From Deltaproteobacteria bacterium UBA4427 (GTDB taxonomy: Bacteria; Myxococcota_A; UBA9160; UBA4427), in NCBI GenBank assembly GCA_002390675.1, contig DGPZ01000108.1, positions 1 to 8,221 on the forward strand: 8,221 nucleotides of DNA. The letters run 5' to 3'. The notes below the pieces were generated by a model. The model did no database searches. It was not told the DNA's origin and saw nothing but the letters and a program-made list of their open reading frames with translations. A program made the position numbers and the translations under genes. Below are positions 1 to 6,133 of this stretch, piece by piece. Numbering within the stretch: position 1 is the stretch's first letter; the number at the start of each line of letters is the position of its first letter.

Positions 1-212
1 CCGCAAATTGCCGAACGGCAGGCGAAGTCGAACTGCAGACTCGGGTCGATCTCTTCGCGGATTCGATTGAGCGCGATGTACAGCGTCATGAAAGGCTGTT
101 CCGCGAGTTCAAAGATCTGCATCCGCGGTTCGACTTCAGGCTCTTCCGGATTGAATCGAAAGATCTCGAACTGGAGGGTCCGTGGCTTCTCGAGCGTCAC
201 GATCTGGCTCAT
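1..212 (-). CDS. frdB: Fumarate reductase / succinate dehydrogenase iron-sulfur subunit, N-terminal part (truncated by window edge)
   Basis: Only the first 70 codons are present; the rest lies beyond the left edge. The protein begins MSQIVTLEKP and runs through a beta-grasp ferredoxin-type domain to the motif FDFACRSAICG (residues 61-71). There C65 and C70 are the first two ligands of the [2Fe-2S] cluster. The Wolinella FrdB family has CRAGICGSC at this place, so the third ligand should follow just outside the window. The subunit passes electrons between the haem-bearing FrdC and the flavin of FrdA through three Fe-S clusters. The ATG shares one base with the TAA stop of frdA (TAATG), a typical sign of translational coupling and fixed subunit stoichiometry. 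An AGAGGA ribosome binding site lies about 8 bases upstream. Identity rests on the motif, the N-terminal similarity and the operon position. Confidence 0.93.
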   Translation of the reverse strand, partial: MSQIVTLEKPRTLQFEIFRFNPEEPEVEPRMQIFELAEQPFMTLYIALNRIREEIDPSLQFDFACRSAIC

Positions 213-2179
213 TATTCGTTCCTCTCTGGTCTCATCGGCGTCTTTTCATGTCCTTGCCACGCGCCCCATTGCATACGACTTCCCATGGGTTCGACTGTGG
301 GCAGGTATCCTTCGTCACGCATGCCCTCGACAACGCGTTCGTTGTGCTGCTCGACGGATTCGTTCATAGGCTCCTGCGCAGATTTTCCATATCCCCGGTC
401 GCCGGGGGGCAGGTCAAGCAAGCCCACAGGCTCGTATCGAAGCTCTGCCGCGTTTTCCTCTGAAGACCAACGTGCCAACGTCCGGTTCAGCCAGCGGCTG
501 TCATCTCGCGTCGGACAATCGGTGCGAGAATGCGCCCCACGGCTCTCCGTTCGCGCCAGTGCACCTTCGGCGGTGATGAGCGCCAGTTTCGTCATGCCTT
601 CTATTCGCAAGGCCGCCGTGAGTTCGGGATTGAGTCCGCCCGCTTGGCTACGCAATCCCACGTTGGCAATGCGCTGTTGAATGACTCGAAGATCAGCCAC
701 GGCGGACTCGAGCTCGGGGCCGTTGCGAAAGACGCCGACCTTTTGATTCAACACTTCGCCCATCGCATCGCGAATTTTGTACACATCGTCCCCGACTGTG
801 GGCCGGTCCAGCCAGAGTGCCAGGCGCTTCTGCGCGTCCATCAGGAATGAGTGGGCAACGCTCGTGTCGACGGTCAGGCTCGCCTTCGCGGTGAACTCCG
901 CGACGCGTTGCCCTACGACCCGCCCGGCGACGACGGTCTCGGCCAAGCTGTTGCCGCCCAGGCGGTTGAAGCCATGAAGGTCCCAGCAGGCCGCTTCGCC
1001 GACGGCGAAGAGCCCGCGAAGTCCATACGCTTCGCCGTCCTTGTTGACCCGAATGCCGCCCATCGAATAGTGCTGGATGGGTCGCACAGGGATCGGCTCC
1101 TTCGAAGGATCGACGCCGTTGAAGTCCTTGCAGATATCCCAAACCTCGCGCAGCTTCGTTCGCAAATGTGTCTCACCGAGATGACGCAGATCGAGCCAGA
1201 GATGAGGACCAAAGTCGCTTTCCACGCCTCGGCCCTGTTTGATCTCATTCATCATGTGCCGCGAAACGACGTCCCGGCTCGCGAGTTCCTGCTTTTCGGG
1301 CTCGGCCGCGACCATGAAGCGTTCGCCGTCACGATTCAACAGATAGCCGCCGTCTCCGCGGCAGCCTTCGGTGACAAGAATACCACTGGGCACGAGGCCG
1401 GTGGGATGAAACTGGACGGCCTCCATGTTGCCCAGCGGAACGACTCCTGTTTCGAGTGCGAGAGTCGCGCCGGTTCCTTCATTAATAGTTGCGTTAGTTG
1501 TGTATTGTCCGTAGATGCGACCGTGACCGCCCGTCGCGACGACCGTCGACTTTGCGAGCCATACAGTGAGGCTTCCTGTCCGCAAGCAACGTGCGACTGC
1601 CCCCCAACATCGCCCCGCGTCGTGGATCAGACTCATCGCTTCCACGCGGTCTTGTACATTGATCCCAAGTCGGACGACTTCACCATCGACCGCGTAGAGC
1701 ACGGCGTGTCCCGTTCCAGCCGACGCATAACATGCACGCCATTTGGCCGTACCGCCGAAGTCGCGATGCATGATCAGCCCCGCCTTGTCCTCCGGCTCGT
1801 CGATCTCGACTTTCTCACCTTTCACGAAATAGGTGTTTCGCCCTGGCCGGACGCGAGTCCATGGCACGCCCCAATGCGCGAGTTCACGAACTGCGATGGG
1901 CGCTTCGTGCGCAAAGATCGTCGCCACCTCCTGGTCCGCGCCCCAGTCGGAGCCGCGCACAGTGTCAAGAAAGTGAATCGTCGGTTCGTCACCTTCTGCC
2001 TTGACGCAGTTTCCGAGGGCCGCCTGCATTCCACCCTGCGCCGCGCAGCTATGGCTCCGACGGGGGGGGACGAGCGACAGGAGCGTTACATCGTGTCCGG
2101 CCGTGGCGGCCTCGATGGCGCACCGCTCTCCGGCGAGTCCACCTCCAATGATCAAAACGTCAGTGGTTCGGATCTGCAT
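212..2179 (-). CDS. frdA: Fumarate reductase flavoprotein subunit (Wolinella-type)
   Basis: Catalytic subunit that interconverts fumarate and succinate at a covalently bound FAD on the cytoplasmic face. It has 655 residues, close to the roughly 656 of Wolinella FrdA. Visible motifs: the dinucleotide-binding IIGGGLAGE at residues 10-18; RSHSCAAQGG at 41-50, with H43 as the expected 8-alpha-histidyl-FAD attachment site; FHPTG with H258; SRDVVSR with R302, the expected catalytic proton-transfer arginine; QHYSMGG with H370; and GFNRLGGNS around R406. The C-terminus carries the family signature ALARTESRGAHSR and a DxxWLNRTLA-like stretch. The start ATG lies 6 bp after the frdC stop, with a GAGGAA Shine-Dalgarno inside the end of frdC. 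Similarity along the whole length is to menaquinol:fumarate reductases rather than to E. coli FrdA or mitochondrial-type SdhA. The physiological direction (fumarate reduction or succinate oxidation) cannot be told from the sequence. Confidence 0.97.
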   Translation of the reverse strand: MQIRTTDVLIIGGGLAGERCAIEAATAGHDVTLLSLVPPRRSHSCAAQGGMQAALGNCVKAEGDEPTIHFLDTVRGSDWGADQEVATIFAHEAPIAVRELAHWGVPWTRVRPGRNTYFVKGEKVEIDEPEDKAGLIMHRDFGGTAKWRACYASAGTGHAVLYAVDGEVVRLGINVQDRVEAMSLIHDAGRCWGAVARCLRTGSLTVWLAKSTVVATGGHGRIYGQYTTNATINEGTGATLALETGVVPLGNMEAVQFHPTGLVPSGILVTEGCRGDGGYLLNRDGERFMVAAEPEKQELASRDVVSRHMMNEIKQGRGVESDFGPHLWLDLRHLGETHLRTKLREVWDICKDFNGVDPSKEPIPVRPIQHYSMGGIRVNKDGEAYGLRGLFAVGEAACWDLHGFNRLGGNSLAETVVAGRVVGQRVAEFTAKASLTVDTSVAHSFLMDAQKRLALWLDRPTVGDDVYKIRDAMGEVLNQKVGVFRNGPELESAVADLRVIQQRIANVGLRSQAGGLNPELTAALRIEGMTKLALITAEGALARTESRGAHSRTDCPTRDDSRWLNRTLARWSSEENAAELRYEPVGLLDLPPGDRGYGKSAQEPMNESVEQHNERVVEGMRDEGYLPTVEPMGSRMQWGAWQGHEKTPMRPERNE

Positions 2180-2185
2180 GTCGTT

Positions 2186-2965
2186 TTATTCCTCAATCAG
2201 GAAGGCGAGCGGAGGATCGATCCAGCCAGCGAGCACCACGAGGGTCAGCGCGCCCAACCCCAAGAACCCGTAGAGCAGGACTAACTCGATGCGGCGTAGC
2301 GCTGGTCGCCCGAGGCGCGCGCCGATGCCCCATTTAACGGCGAAGCGATAGAGACCGGTACTCGCATGGAACTCGACGCAGAGGAGCAAAATCGCGTAGA
2401 CAATCCAAAGTCCTCCGGCGACTCGCGCTTGGGTAGACACGGCTTCGATGCCCGTGTGCGCACCGTAGAGATCGGTGAATACATCGAGGCCGACGAGTAT
2501 CAGGTGGAAGCTGCCTAAGACGAGAAGGATCATTCCCGTCCAGACCTGCCAGATCCAGAGCGAGGACTCAACATGCGCCGGTCGATCGGGCTGCACACCC
2601 TCAAGTCCCCGAGTTAAATCGCGGAGGCGCCGACGATCCCGAACCTGCGCGGGAATCTTGCGACTCGCCATTGCCGCATGGACCAGGAAGAGCACCGTGA
2701 TCGCGAGGACGGTCGGTTGCGCGAGGTAAATATCTTCCATCCCGGAAGCGAGGGCATCAAAGCCACGCGCCCCGGTTAGGAAAGACCCCACGAGAAACAT
2801 GTGGCCCCACATGAACAGAGCGAGGGCGACGCCGCTGAGGCCACTGAGCAACTCATATAAAAGCTGCCTACGGGCCTCGAGGGCACGCAGAGACGGTGAC
2901 GGCTTCGTGCGTCGTCTCGACGCTGGCTCTCGTGTGTTCGTCGATTCGAATCTATCAGCACCCAT
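2186..2965 (-). CDS. frdC: Fumarate reductase dihaem cytochrome b membrane subunit
   Basis: Single membrane anchor (259 residues, family about 256) with five predicted membrane helices, the type-B arrangement with two haem b groups. Four histidines fall where the ligands are expected: H55 (FMWGHMF), H96 (LVHAAM), H154 (GSFHLIL) and H200 (VEFHAS), matching Wolinella H44, H93, H143 and H182. Two functional glutamates also match. E77 lies 22 residues after the first haem ligand, exactly as Glu66 does in Wolinella (menaquinol oxidation site). E198 lies two residues before the last ligand, like Glu180 of the E-pathway. This supports menaquinone as the partner. The N-terminal 25 residues are polar, Arg-rich and not conserved. 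A stop codon lies 12 nt upstream, so the ATG is close to forced. No clear Shine-Dalgarno precedes it, and a candidate promoter places transcription start almost at the ATG. First gene of frdCAB, 58 bp downstream of the regulator gene. Confidence 0.95.
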   Translation of the reverse strand: MGADRFESTNTREPASRRRTKPSPSLRALEARRQLLYELLSGLSGVALALFMWGHMFLVGSFLTGARGFDALASGMEDIYLAQPTVLAITVLFLVHAAMASRKIPAQVRDRRRLRDLTRGLEGVQPDRPAHVESSLWIWQVWTGMILLVLGSFHLILVGLDVFTDLYGAHTGIEAVSTQARVAGGLWIVYAILLLCVEFHASTGLYRFAVKWGIGARLGRPALRRIELVLLYGFLGLGALTLVVLAGWIDPPLAFLIEE

Positions 2966-2971
2966 GACGGT

Positions 2972-3009
2972 AATCTATGAGTGCCACCAGCTTGTTCAAG
3001 ATTTGTATA
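2972..3009 (-). promoter_or_regulatory. Candidate frdCAB promoter with tandem TnnACA operator-like sites
   Basis: This is the 58-bp gap between the regulator gene stop and the frdC start. Read on the minus strand it contains TATACA (3009 to 3004) and TGAACA (2998 to 2993), two TnnACA half-sites exactly 11 bp apart. The second overlaps a possible -35 box, TTGAAC (2999 to 2994), followed after 16 bp by a possible -10 box, TAGATT (2977 to 2972). Each box matches four of six consensus bases. Transcription would begin close to the frdC ATG, giving a leaderless or near-leaderless mRNA, which fits the missing Shine-Dalgarno. The same half-site grammar occurs in the large dyad upstream of the regulator gene. 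The promoter itself is weakly supported; the paired half-sites are the stronger signal. Confidence 0.45.
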
Positions 3010-3023
3010 GGTATTTCTGCAGA

Positions 3024-4049
3024 TTAAACGGAAATTTCTTCGTGCTTGCAGAGTTCTACCAAGAGCTCCTCCATGCGGATGCGCGCCTCGCCCGTACCTT
3101 CGGCCAGCCGCCGATGCAGCGCGGCATCCGCCTCATCTCTTGATTCACAGCCACGCGAGTACAATTCGAAGGCCACTAGCCCCGTGATCAGTGAAGAAAG
3201 GTGGTTCGGGCACTCACAGTCGAGCGCACTGGTGAGCTCGAGCAGGCGGGCAAGCTGCTCGTCGTCGAATCGGCGCGGCGTTGGTCCTTGAGATGCCGGG
3301 GCGATCCCGTCGGCTGGAGCCTGTGGCGGACGCGGCATACTGCGTCTGCGTGCGCGGCCGATCATGACCTGGTCGCGGAGTACTCGCTGCAGCGACTCGA
3401 GTCGAATTGGAGTGCGAACGATGGCGGCTCCCGCGCGTGATATCTGAGCGAGTTCGCGCCGCGTGGCAAACCGGTAAAGGACGATGACCTGCGGAATGCC
3501 GGATATTGCTTTGCACGCCTGGACCATTGAAACAGCGTTCCCGTTCACATTTTCGAGCTCGAGCGCGACGATGTCGCATTTTTCTTGGCGAAGCGCTTCC
3601 ATAAATCGAACTGATTCCGTTTCGGAAAGGCATACGTCGAAATCTGAAACCGAAACTGCGTTGATTTCGATCTGCCTTGAAAGGGCGGGCGCTAGGATCG
3701 CGATCCGCGGCCGCGCAACCGGCCTGTCTAGCTCGGTGTCGAGATGAGAAAACTTCTCTTCGAGTTCAGCCAGCTTCGCGATCCGAAGGCGAAGTTCTTC
3801 ATCCGGCAGGTGCGCAATCGAACTGATCGCTTCGCGACAGTCCACCAGCCCCTTTAATAGCTGGAGTCGCTCGACGTTCCCTTCTGAATACTGGCGACGG
3901 CCGGATTCGCTCCGCATCGGTTCGATGGCCCGATAGCGACGCTCCCAAGCGCGGATCGTGTGCGCATCAATACCCGTGAGTGAAGACACCGTGCCAATCT
4001 GGTAGGTGCGTTCCTGCTCCGTCTCTTGGGCGTCTTCGGCGTCGTTCAT
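3024..4049 (-). CDS. MerR-family regulator with Rossmann/receiver-like middle and Cys/His C-terminal domain
   Basis: Predicted transcription factor of 341 residues in three parts. Residues 16-85 are a MerR winged helix-turn-helix (YQIGTVSSLTGI, TIRAWERRY, GRRQYSEGNVERL), closest in style to CarA/CarH/LitR regulators. Residues about 114-228 look like an alternating alpha/beta Rossmann or receiver fold, but without the DxHxxG histidine motif of B12-binding CarH, so cobalamin light-sensing is unlikely. After a Pro/Arg-rich linker, residues 262-337 form a helical domain with C278, C280, H283, C301, C334 and H336 (CECPNHL, GCESRDEADAALH). I have seen this C-terminal type in other proteobacterial MerR proteins but know no function for it. 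I chose the ATG at 4049 because GGAG lies 6 nt upstream; an in-frame ATG at 4073 would add eight residues but has no good ribosome site. It sits directly upstream of frdC in the same orientation. Confidence 0.85.
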   Translation of the reverse strand: MNDAEDAQETEQERTYQIGTVSSLTGIDAHTIRAWERRYRAIEPMRSESGRRQYSEGNVERLQLLKGLVDCREAISSIAHLPDEELRLRIAKLAELEEKFSHLDTELDRPVARPRIAILAPALSRQIEINAVSVSDFDVCLSETESVRFMEALRQEKCDIVALELENVNGNAVSMVQACKAISGIPQVIVLYRFATRRELAQISRAGAAIVRTPIRLESLQRVLRDQVMIGRARRRSMPRPPQAPADGIAPASQGPTPRRFDDEQLARLLELTSALDCECPNHLSSLITGLVAFELYSRGCESRDEADAALHRRLAEGTGEARIRMEELLVELCKHEEISV

Positions 4050-4104
4050 GATTGACTCCAGGGGGGGCACCATCGGCCTGCGGATGCCCTGGGCTCGGGT
4101 TCGG

Positions 4105-4152
4105 ATTCTATACGTCTCAGCTTTGTCTAGCTCCGGAGATACCTATCGACAA
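4105..4152 (-). promoter_or_regulatory. Possible promoter region of the MerR-family gene
   Basis: On the minus strand, TATAGAAT (4112 to 4105) is a reasonable -10-like element about 56 nt upstream of the chosen ATG. A single TnnACA half-site, TAGACA (4129 to 4124), lies 11 bp before it. A perfect CTCCGGAG palindrome (4131-4138) and a TTGTC/GACAA inverted pair (4123-4127 and 4148-4152) surround it. No -35 box at normal spacing is visible, so the promoter may be weak or activator-dependent. Low confidence; the elements are short. Confidence 0.25.
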
Positions 4153-4309
4153 GTGAGTCGTCCCGCTTCAAAACCCCTGCAGGCCTGAGATGTGCTTGGC
4201 GCCAGCTCAGGAATCGCCCGACGAGAGGTCATTCCTTCGGTCCTCGATTGCCCGTGCGCGAGGTGAGGTGGACGGCCGGCAGGGATAAACGTCTGCCTTG
4301 GAATATTAA

Positions 4310-4363
4310 CTGTCCAATAAATGTCGATATAAATGTAATTTATATTTGACATTATCTAGACAG
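4310..4363. promoter_or_regulatory. 54-bp AT-rich dyad with paired TnnACA half-sites: probable divergent operator
   Basis: Left and right arms are inverted copies following the pattern CTGTC-N5-AATGTC-N1/2-ATATAAAT around a central GTA (4335-4337). The inner part, 4327-4345, is a perfect 8-3-8 inverted repeat. Each arm contains two TnnACA motifs exactly 11 bp apart. The left arm has them on the minus strand (TCGACA 4327 to 4322, TGGACA 4316 to 4311); the right arm has them on the plus strand (TTGACA 4346-4351, TAGACA 4357-4362). From memory, CarH-type MerR regulators bind 11-bp direct repeats with core TnnACA that overlap the -35 region. The AT-rich composition contrasts sharply with the surroundings. 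The likely ligand is the MerR-family protein encoded at 3024-4049. Symmetry and spacing are directly visible; the binding protein is inferred. Confidence 0.6.
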
Positions 4364-4375
4364 GAGGGATATTCT
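4346..4375 (+). promoter_or_regulatory. Candidate rightward promoter overlapping the operator
   Basis: A consensus -35 TTGACA (4346-4351) is followed after 18 bp by TATTCT (4370-4375), which matches four of six bases of the -10 consensus. The -35 box is itself one TnnACA half-site, and the second half-site (4357-4362) lies in the spacer, so a bound regulator would block or reshape polymerase binding. Transcription would start near 4382 and run towards the DoxX-DoxX-SRPBCC genes, leaving an untranslated leader of about 350 nt. Confidence 0.4.
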
Positions 4376-4729
4376 TCGAAACGAGGTCAAGCTTCGGCTC
4401 AAGGAAGTCCCGTGGCGAAGAGCCTGATTCTGAGGTGGCGGAACACCCAATAGGTCTTTCCGCTTCCCATGGCGAGAGAATATGACTCAGGTTGAAGGCT
4501 TCTCATCAACTCTTGTCGCCACAGCAATGGCTTTAGTCGTTCATCGCCACTCGGCAAATCACCTGTATTGCGACGAAGAACGAGCGCGGCTCCGGCGGAT
4601 GCAAACGAAAGAGGTTCTCATTCGTTTTCAAATCCAGTCCCTGGAGTTAGACAGGCGAGGACTTATTTCAAGCTAACCAACAATCGATTGATCCTTGAAC
4701 TACACCTAACGAGGTCGCTCTCAAAAAAT
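4376..4729 (+). other. Intergenic leader region, no convincing gene
   Basis: About 350 bases between the candidate rightward promoter and the first DoxX-like gene. The only ATG reading frame here, 4482-4676 (64 codons), has no recognisable family, a weak ribosome site (GAGAGA directly before AT-ATG) and ends 53 bases before the next start. I do not call it a gene. No strong hairpin followed by a T-run and no known riboswitch consensus were seen. Confidence 0.4.
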
Positions 4730-5077
4730 ATGTCCTACGCCTTCGAGATTGCAAAGACCATCTCTATCGGAAGCTTTCTCTCTTACGGGCTTGCCTGTCT
4801 TTTTTCGACCCACATGGTCGTTGAGTTCGAACGTTTTGGCCTGAGCGGCTATCGACGACTCACCGGCGCTTTCGAAGTAGCTGGGGCGCTTGGGCTTGTC
4901 GTCGGAACTCTATTCCCATCGGTGTTAGTGGCTGCATCAGGAGGACTGAGTCTTTTGATGGCCATCGGAGTAGGGGTCAGATTCTACGCCGGCGATTCGT
5001 TTCCCCAATCATTGCCAGCACTGCTCTTTCTAGGCCTCAACACTTTCATACTCAATGAAGCCTTAAAGGCGATCTAA
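4730..5077 (+). CDS. DoxX-like small membrane protein (first of tandem pair)
   Basis: A 115-residue protein with four hydrophobic segments at about 9-27, 44-61, 65-84 and 95-112, the size and topology of the DoxX/DoxX-like family. Between segments 1 and 2 it has EFERFGLSGYRRLTGAFEV, and before segment 4 it has GDSFPQSLPA. Both features recur in the next gene (EFSVYGLPAWFMRVIGVLK and GDPPRKSLPA), so the two are diverged tandem paralogues. The family's biochemical role is mostly unknown; some members act in thiosulfate:quinone oxidoreduction or redox stress, and nothing here decides between these. The start is the ATG at 4730, where the recognisable family sequence begins. The reading frame extends upstream to a TTG at 4568, but that extension is polar and unlike the family. 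A GAGG sits about 15 nt upstream, so the ribosome site is poor. Probable operon of three. Confidence 0.8.
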   Translation: MSYAFEIAKTISIGSFLSYGLACLFSTHMVVEFERFGLSGYRRLTGAFEVAGALGLVVGTLFPSVLVAASGGLSLLMAIGVGVRFYAGDSFPQSLPALLFLGLNTFILNEALKAI

Positions 5078-5134
5078 GTAGAGCCTCTCAGGCATCTGAA
5101 CAACGAGGGCTTCACCTCGATATTGGAGATCAAA

Positions 5135-5500
5135 ATGACCACGCTCGCTACGCTCCTTCAAATCATCATTGCCCTCGGGATCGTCAACGTGTGGCTTCTT
5201 CGTTTCGGCGGAGCGACCGAATGGCGAGGGGGCTCGGCTCAGAACATGACCGAGGAATTTTCTGTCTACGGCCTACCTGCCTGGTTTATGCGCGTGATCG
5301 GCGTCCTCAAAATTTCGTTGGCCGCGCTCCTCATCGTGGGCGTATGGGTGCCGGAGATTACCCGCTACGCCGCTCTCGGAATGGTCACCTTGATGCTCGG
5401 CGCGGTCGCTATGCACGTCAAGGTCGGCGACCCGCCTCGCAAGTCCCTCCCAGCAATATCCATGCTGACCATGTCGGCCGTTGTAGCGTTGATCGCTTGA
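5135..5500 (+). CDS. DoxX-like small membrane protein (second of tandem pair)
   Basis: A 121-residue protein with hydrophobic segments at about 4-24, 52-71, 76-95 and 104-121. It shares with its upstream neighbour the order EEFxxYGL, G-x3-KIS, a loop containing P, an LM-rich helix and GDPPRKSLPA, so I read it as a paralogue with a longer first loop (WRGGSAQNM, residues 30-38). The ATG at 5135 is preceded by GGAG with a 6-nt spacer. An in-frame TTG at 5123 overlaps that ribosome site and is unlikely as the start. The gap to the upstream gene is 57 bp and to the downstream gene 34 bp, all in the same direction, consistent with one transcript. The two proteins might form a heteromeric membrane unit, but this is inference. 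The substrate is unknown. Confidence 0.82.
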   Translation: MTTLATLLQIIIALGIVNVWLLRFGGATEWRGGSAQNMTEEFSVYGLPAWFMRVIGVLKISLAALLIVGVWVPEITRYAALGMVTLMLGAVAMHVKVGDPPRKSLPAISMLTMSAVVALIA

Positions 5501-5534
5501 ACGATTGCCACCGCCGAGAGGCAGGAGCCACGCC

Positions 5535-6125
5535 TTGCAGAAGCAGGCTGAATCTTTGGAGGTCGCCATCGCAGCATCGATAACAAATGACGAAGAATCG
5601 TCGATTCTTCAGCTAGGAGCGCCTCCTAACGATTGCCCTCCCGACTTCGTGACGCATGATTTCGAGACGTGCTTCCTCATTGATTGTCCGCGAGAGGCCG
5701 TTTGGACTTGGCTTAACACTCCTGGAACATTCATTGATGGCCAGATTTGGCCTTTTCGGGTCGAGTTCAGTTCATCCAGCCCGGCGGCGGAACCCCTGTT
5801 TGAGGTCGGTGGCCTGAATGTACATCACGGTCCGCTCATGATGTTTGCAGGGCAGCTGACCGAGATAAGACCAGGCGAGTACAGATCGCTTCACTATTTC
5901 TATGGCAGCTACGTTTTCAGCATGCGACTCATTAGGCCTACTCGCCTGGAATTCTGGGTCTCGCCGGGCGACGGCGCCTCGAGTCGTGTCCGCCTGCGCG
6001 TATCCAGCTATACCCACCAGCGTCTTGCGCGGGTATGGACATTTTTGCAGAAGTTTTTCTGGAAACGGTTTCCCCGCTGGATGGCTTCCGCACTCGATGC
6101 CAAGCTCGTCGATCAACCTAAGTGA
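5535..6125 (+). CDS. SRPBCC / START-like domain protein
   Basis: Predicted 196-residue soluble protein. After a non-conserved N-terminus of about 37 residues, residues 38-185 follow the SRPBCC (polyketide cyclase/START-like) pattern. A first strand (FVTHDFETCFLIDCPREAVWTWLN) contains the typical 'P-x3-V-W-x-W-L' turn, then TFIDGQIWPFRVEF, a run of beta strands, and a long C-terminal amphipathic helix (about 161-185, YTHQRLARVW..FFWKRFPRW). Such folds hold a hydrophobic ligand in a deep cavity; no catalytic residue can be assigned. No ATG is available near the N-terminus. I prefer TTG at 5535 because AGGAG lies 7-8 nt upstream; TTG at 5505 would add ten residues (PPPRGRSHA-type) that look unlike protein core. 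It ends 8 bp before the convergent pdxH stop. Adjacent to the DoxX pair, it may handle a lipid or pigment for that membrane module. Confidence 0.75.
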   Translation: MQKQAESLEVAIAASITNDEESSILQLGAPPNDCPPDFVTHDFETCFLIDCPREAVWTWLNTPGTFIDGQIWPFRVEFSSSSPAAEPLFEVGGLNVHHGPLMMFAGQLTEIRPGEYRSLHYFYGSYVFSMRLIRPTRLEFWVSPGDGASSRVRLRVSSYTHQRLARVWTFLQKFFWKRFPRWMASALDAKLVDQPK

Positions 6126-6133
6126 TCTGACAT

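Noticed and set aside
851..2284. Long plus-strand open frame of 477 codons opposite frdA
   Set aside because: Its translation matches no family, and it lies antisense to a clearly conserved frdA; it is a by-product of GC-rich codon use.
4050..4073. Upstream ATG at 4073 as start of the MerR-family gene
   Set aside because: The eight extra residues (MVPPLESI) are not family-like and no ribosome site precedes 4073, whereas GGAG sits 6 nt before the ATG at 4049.
4143..4352. 69-codon minus-strand frame upstream of the regulator gene
   Set aside because: It begins inside the AT-rich dyad, has an odd Tyr/Ile-rich start produced by that composition, and shows no domain.
4440..4457. GGTGGCGGAACACC hairpin as part of a possible tRNA
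   Set aside because: Only a 4-bp stem; no acceptor, anticodon or T-arm consensus follows.
4482..4676. 64-codon plus-strand frame before the DoxX pair
   Set aside because: No recognisable family and a weak ribosome site; it is kept only as a possibility in the leader finding.
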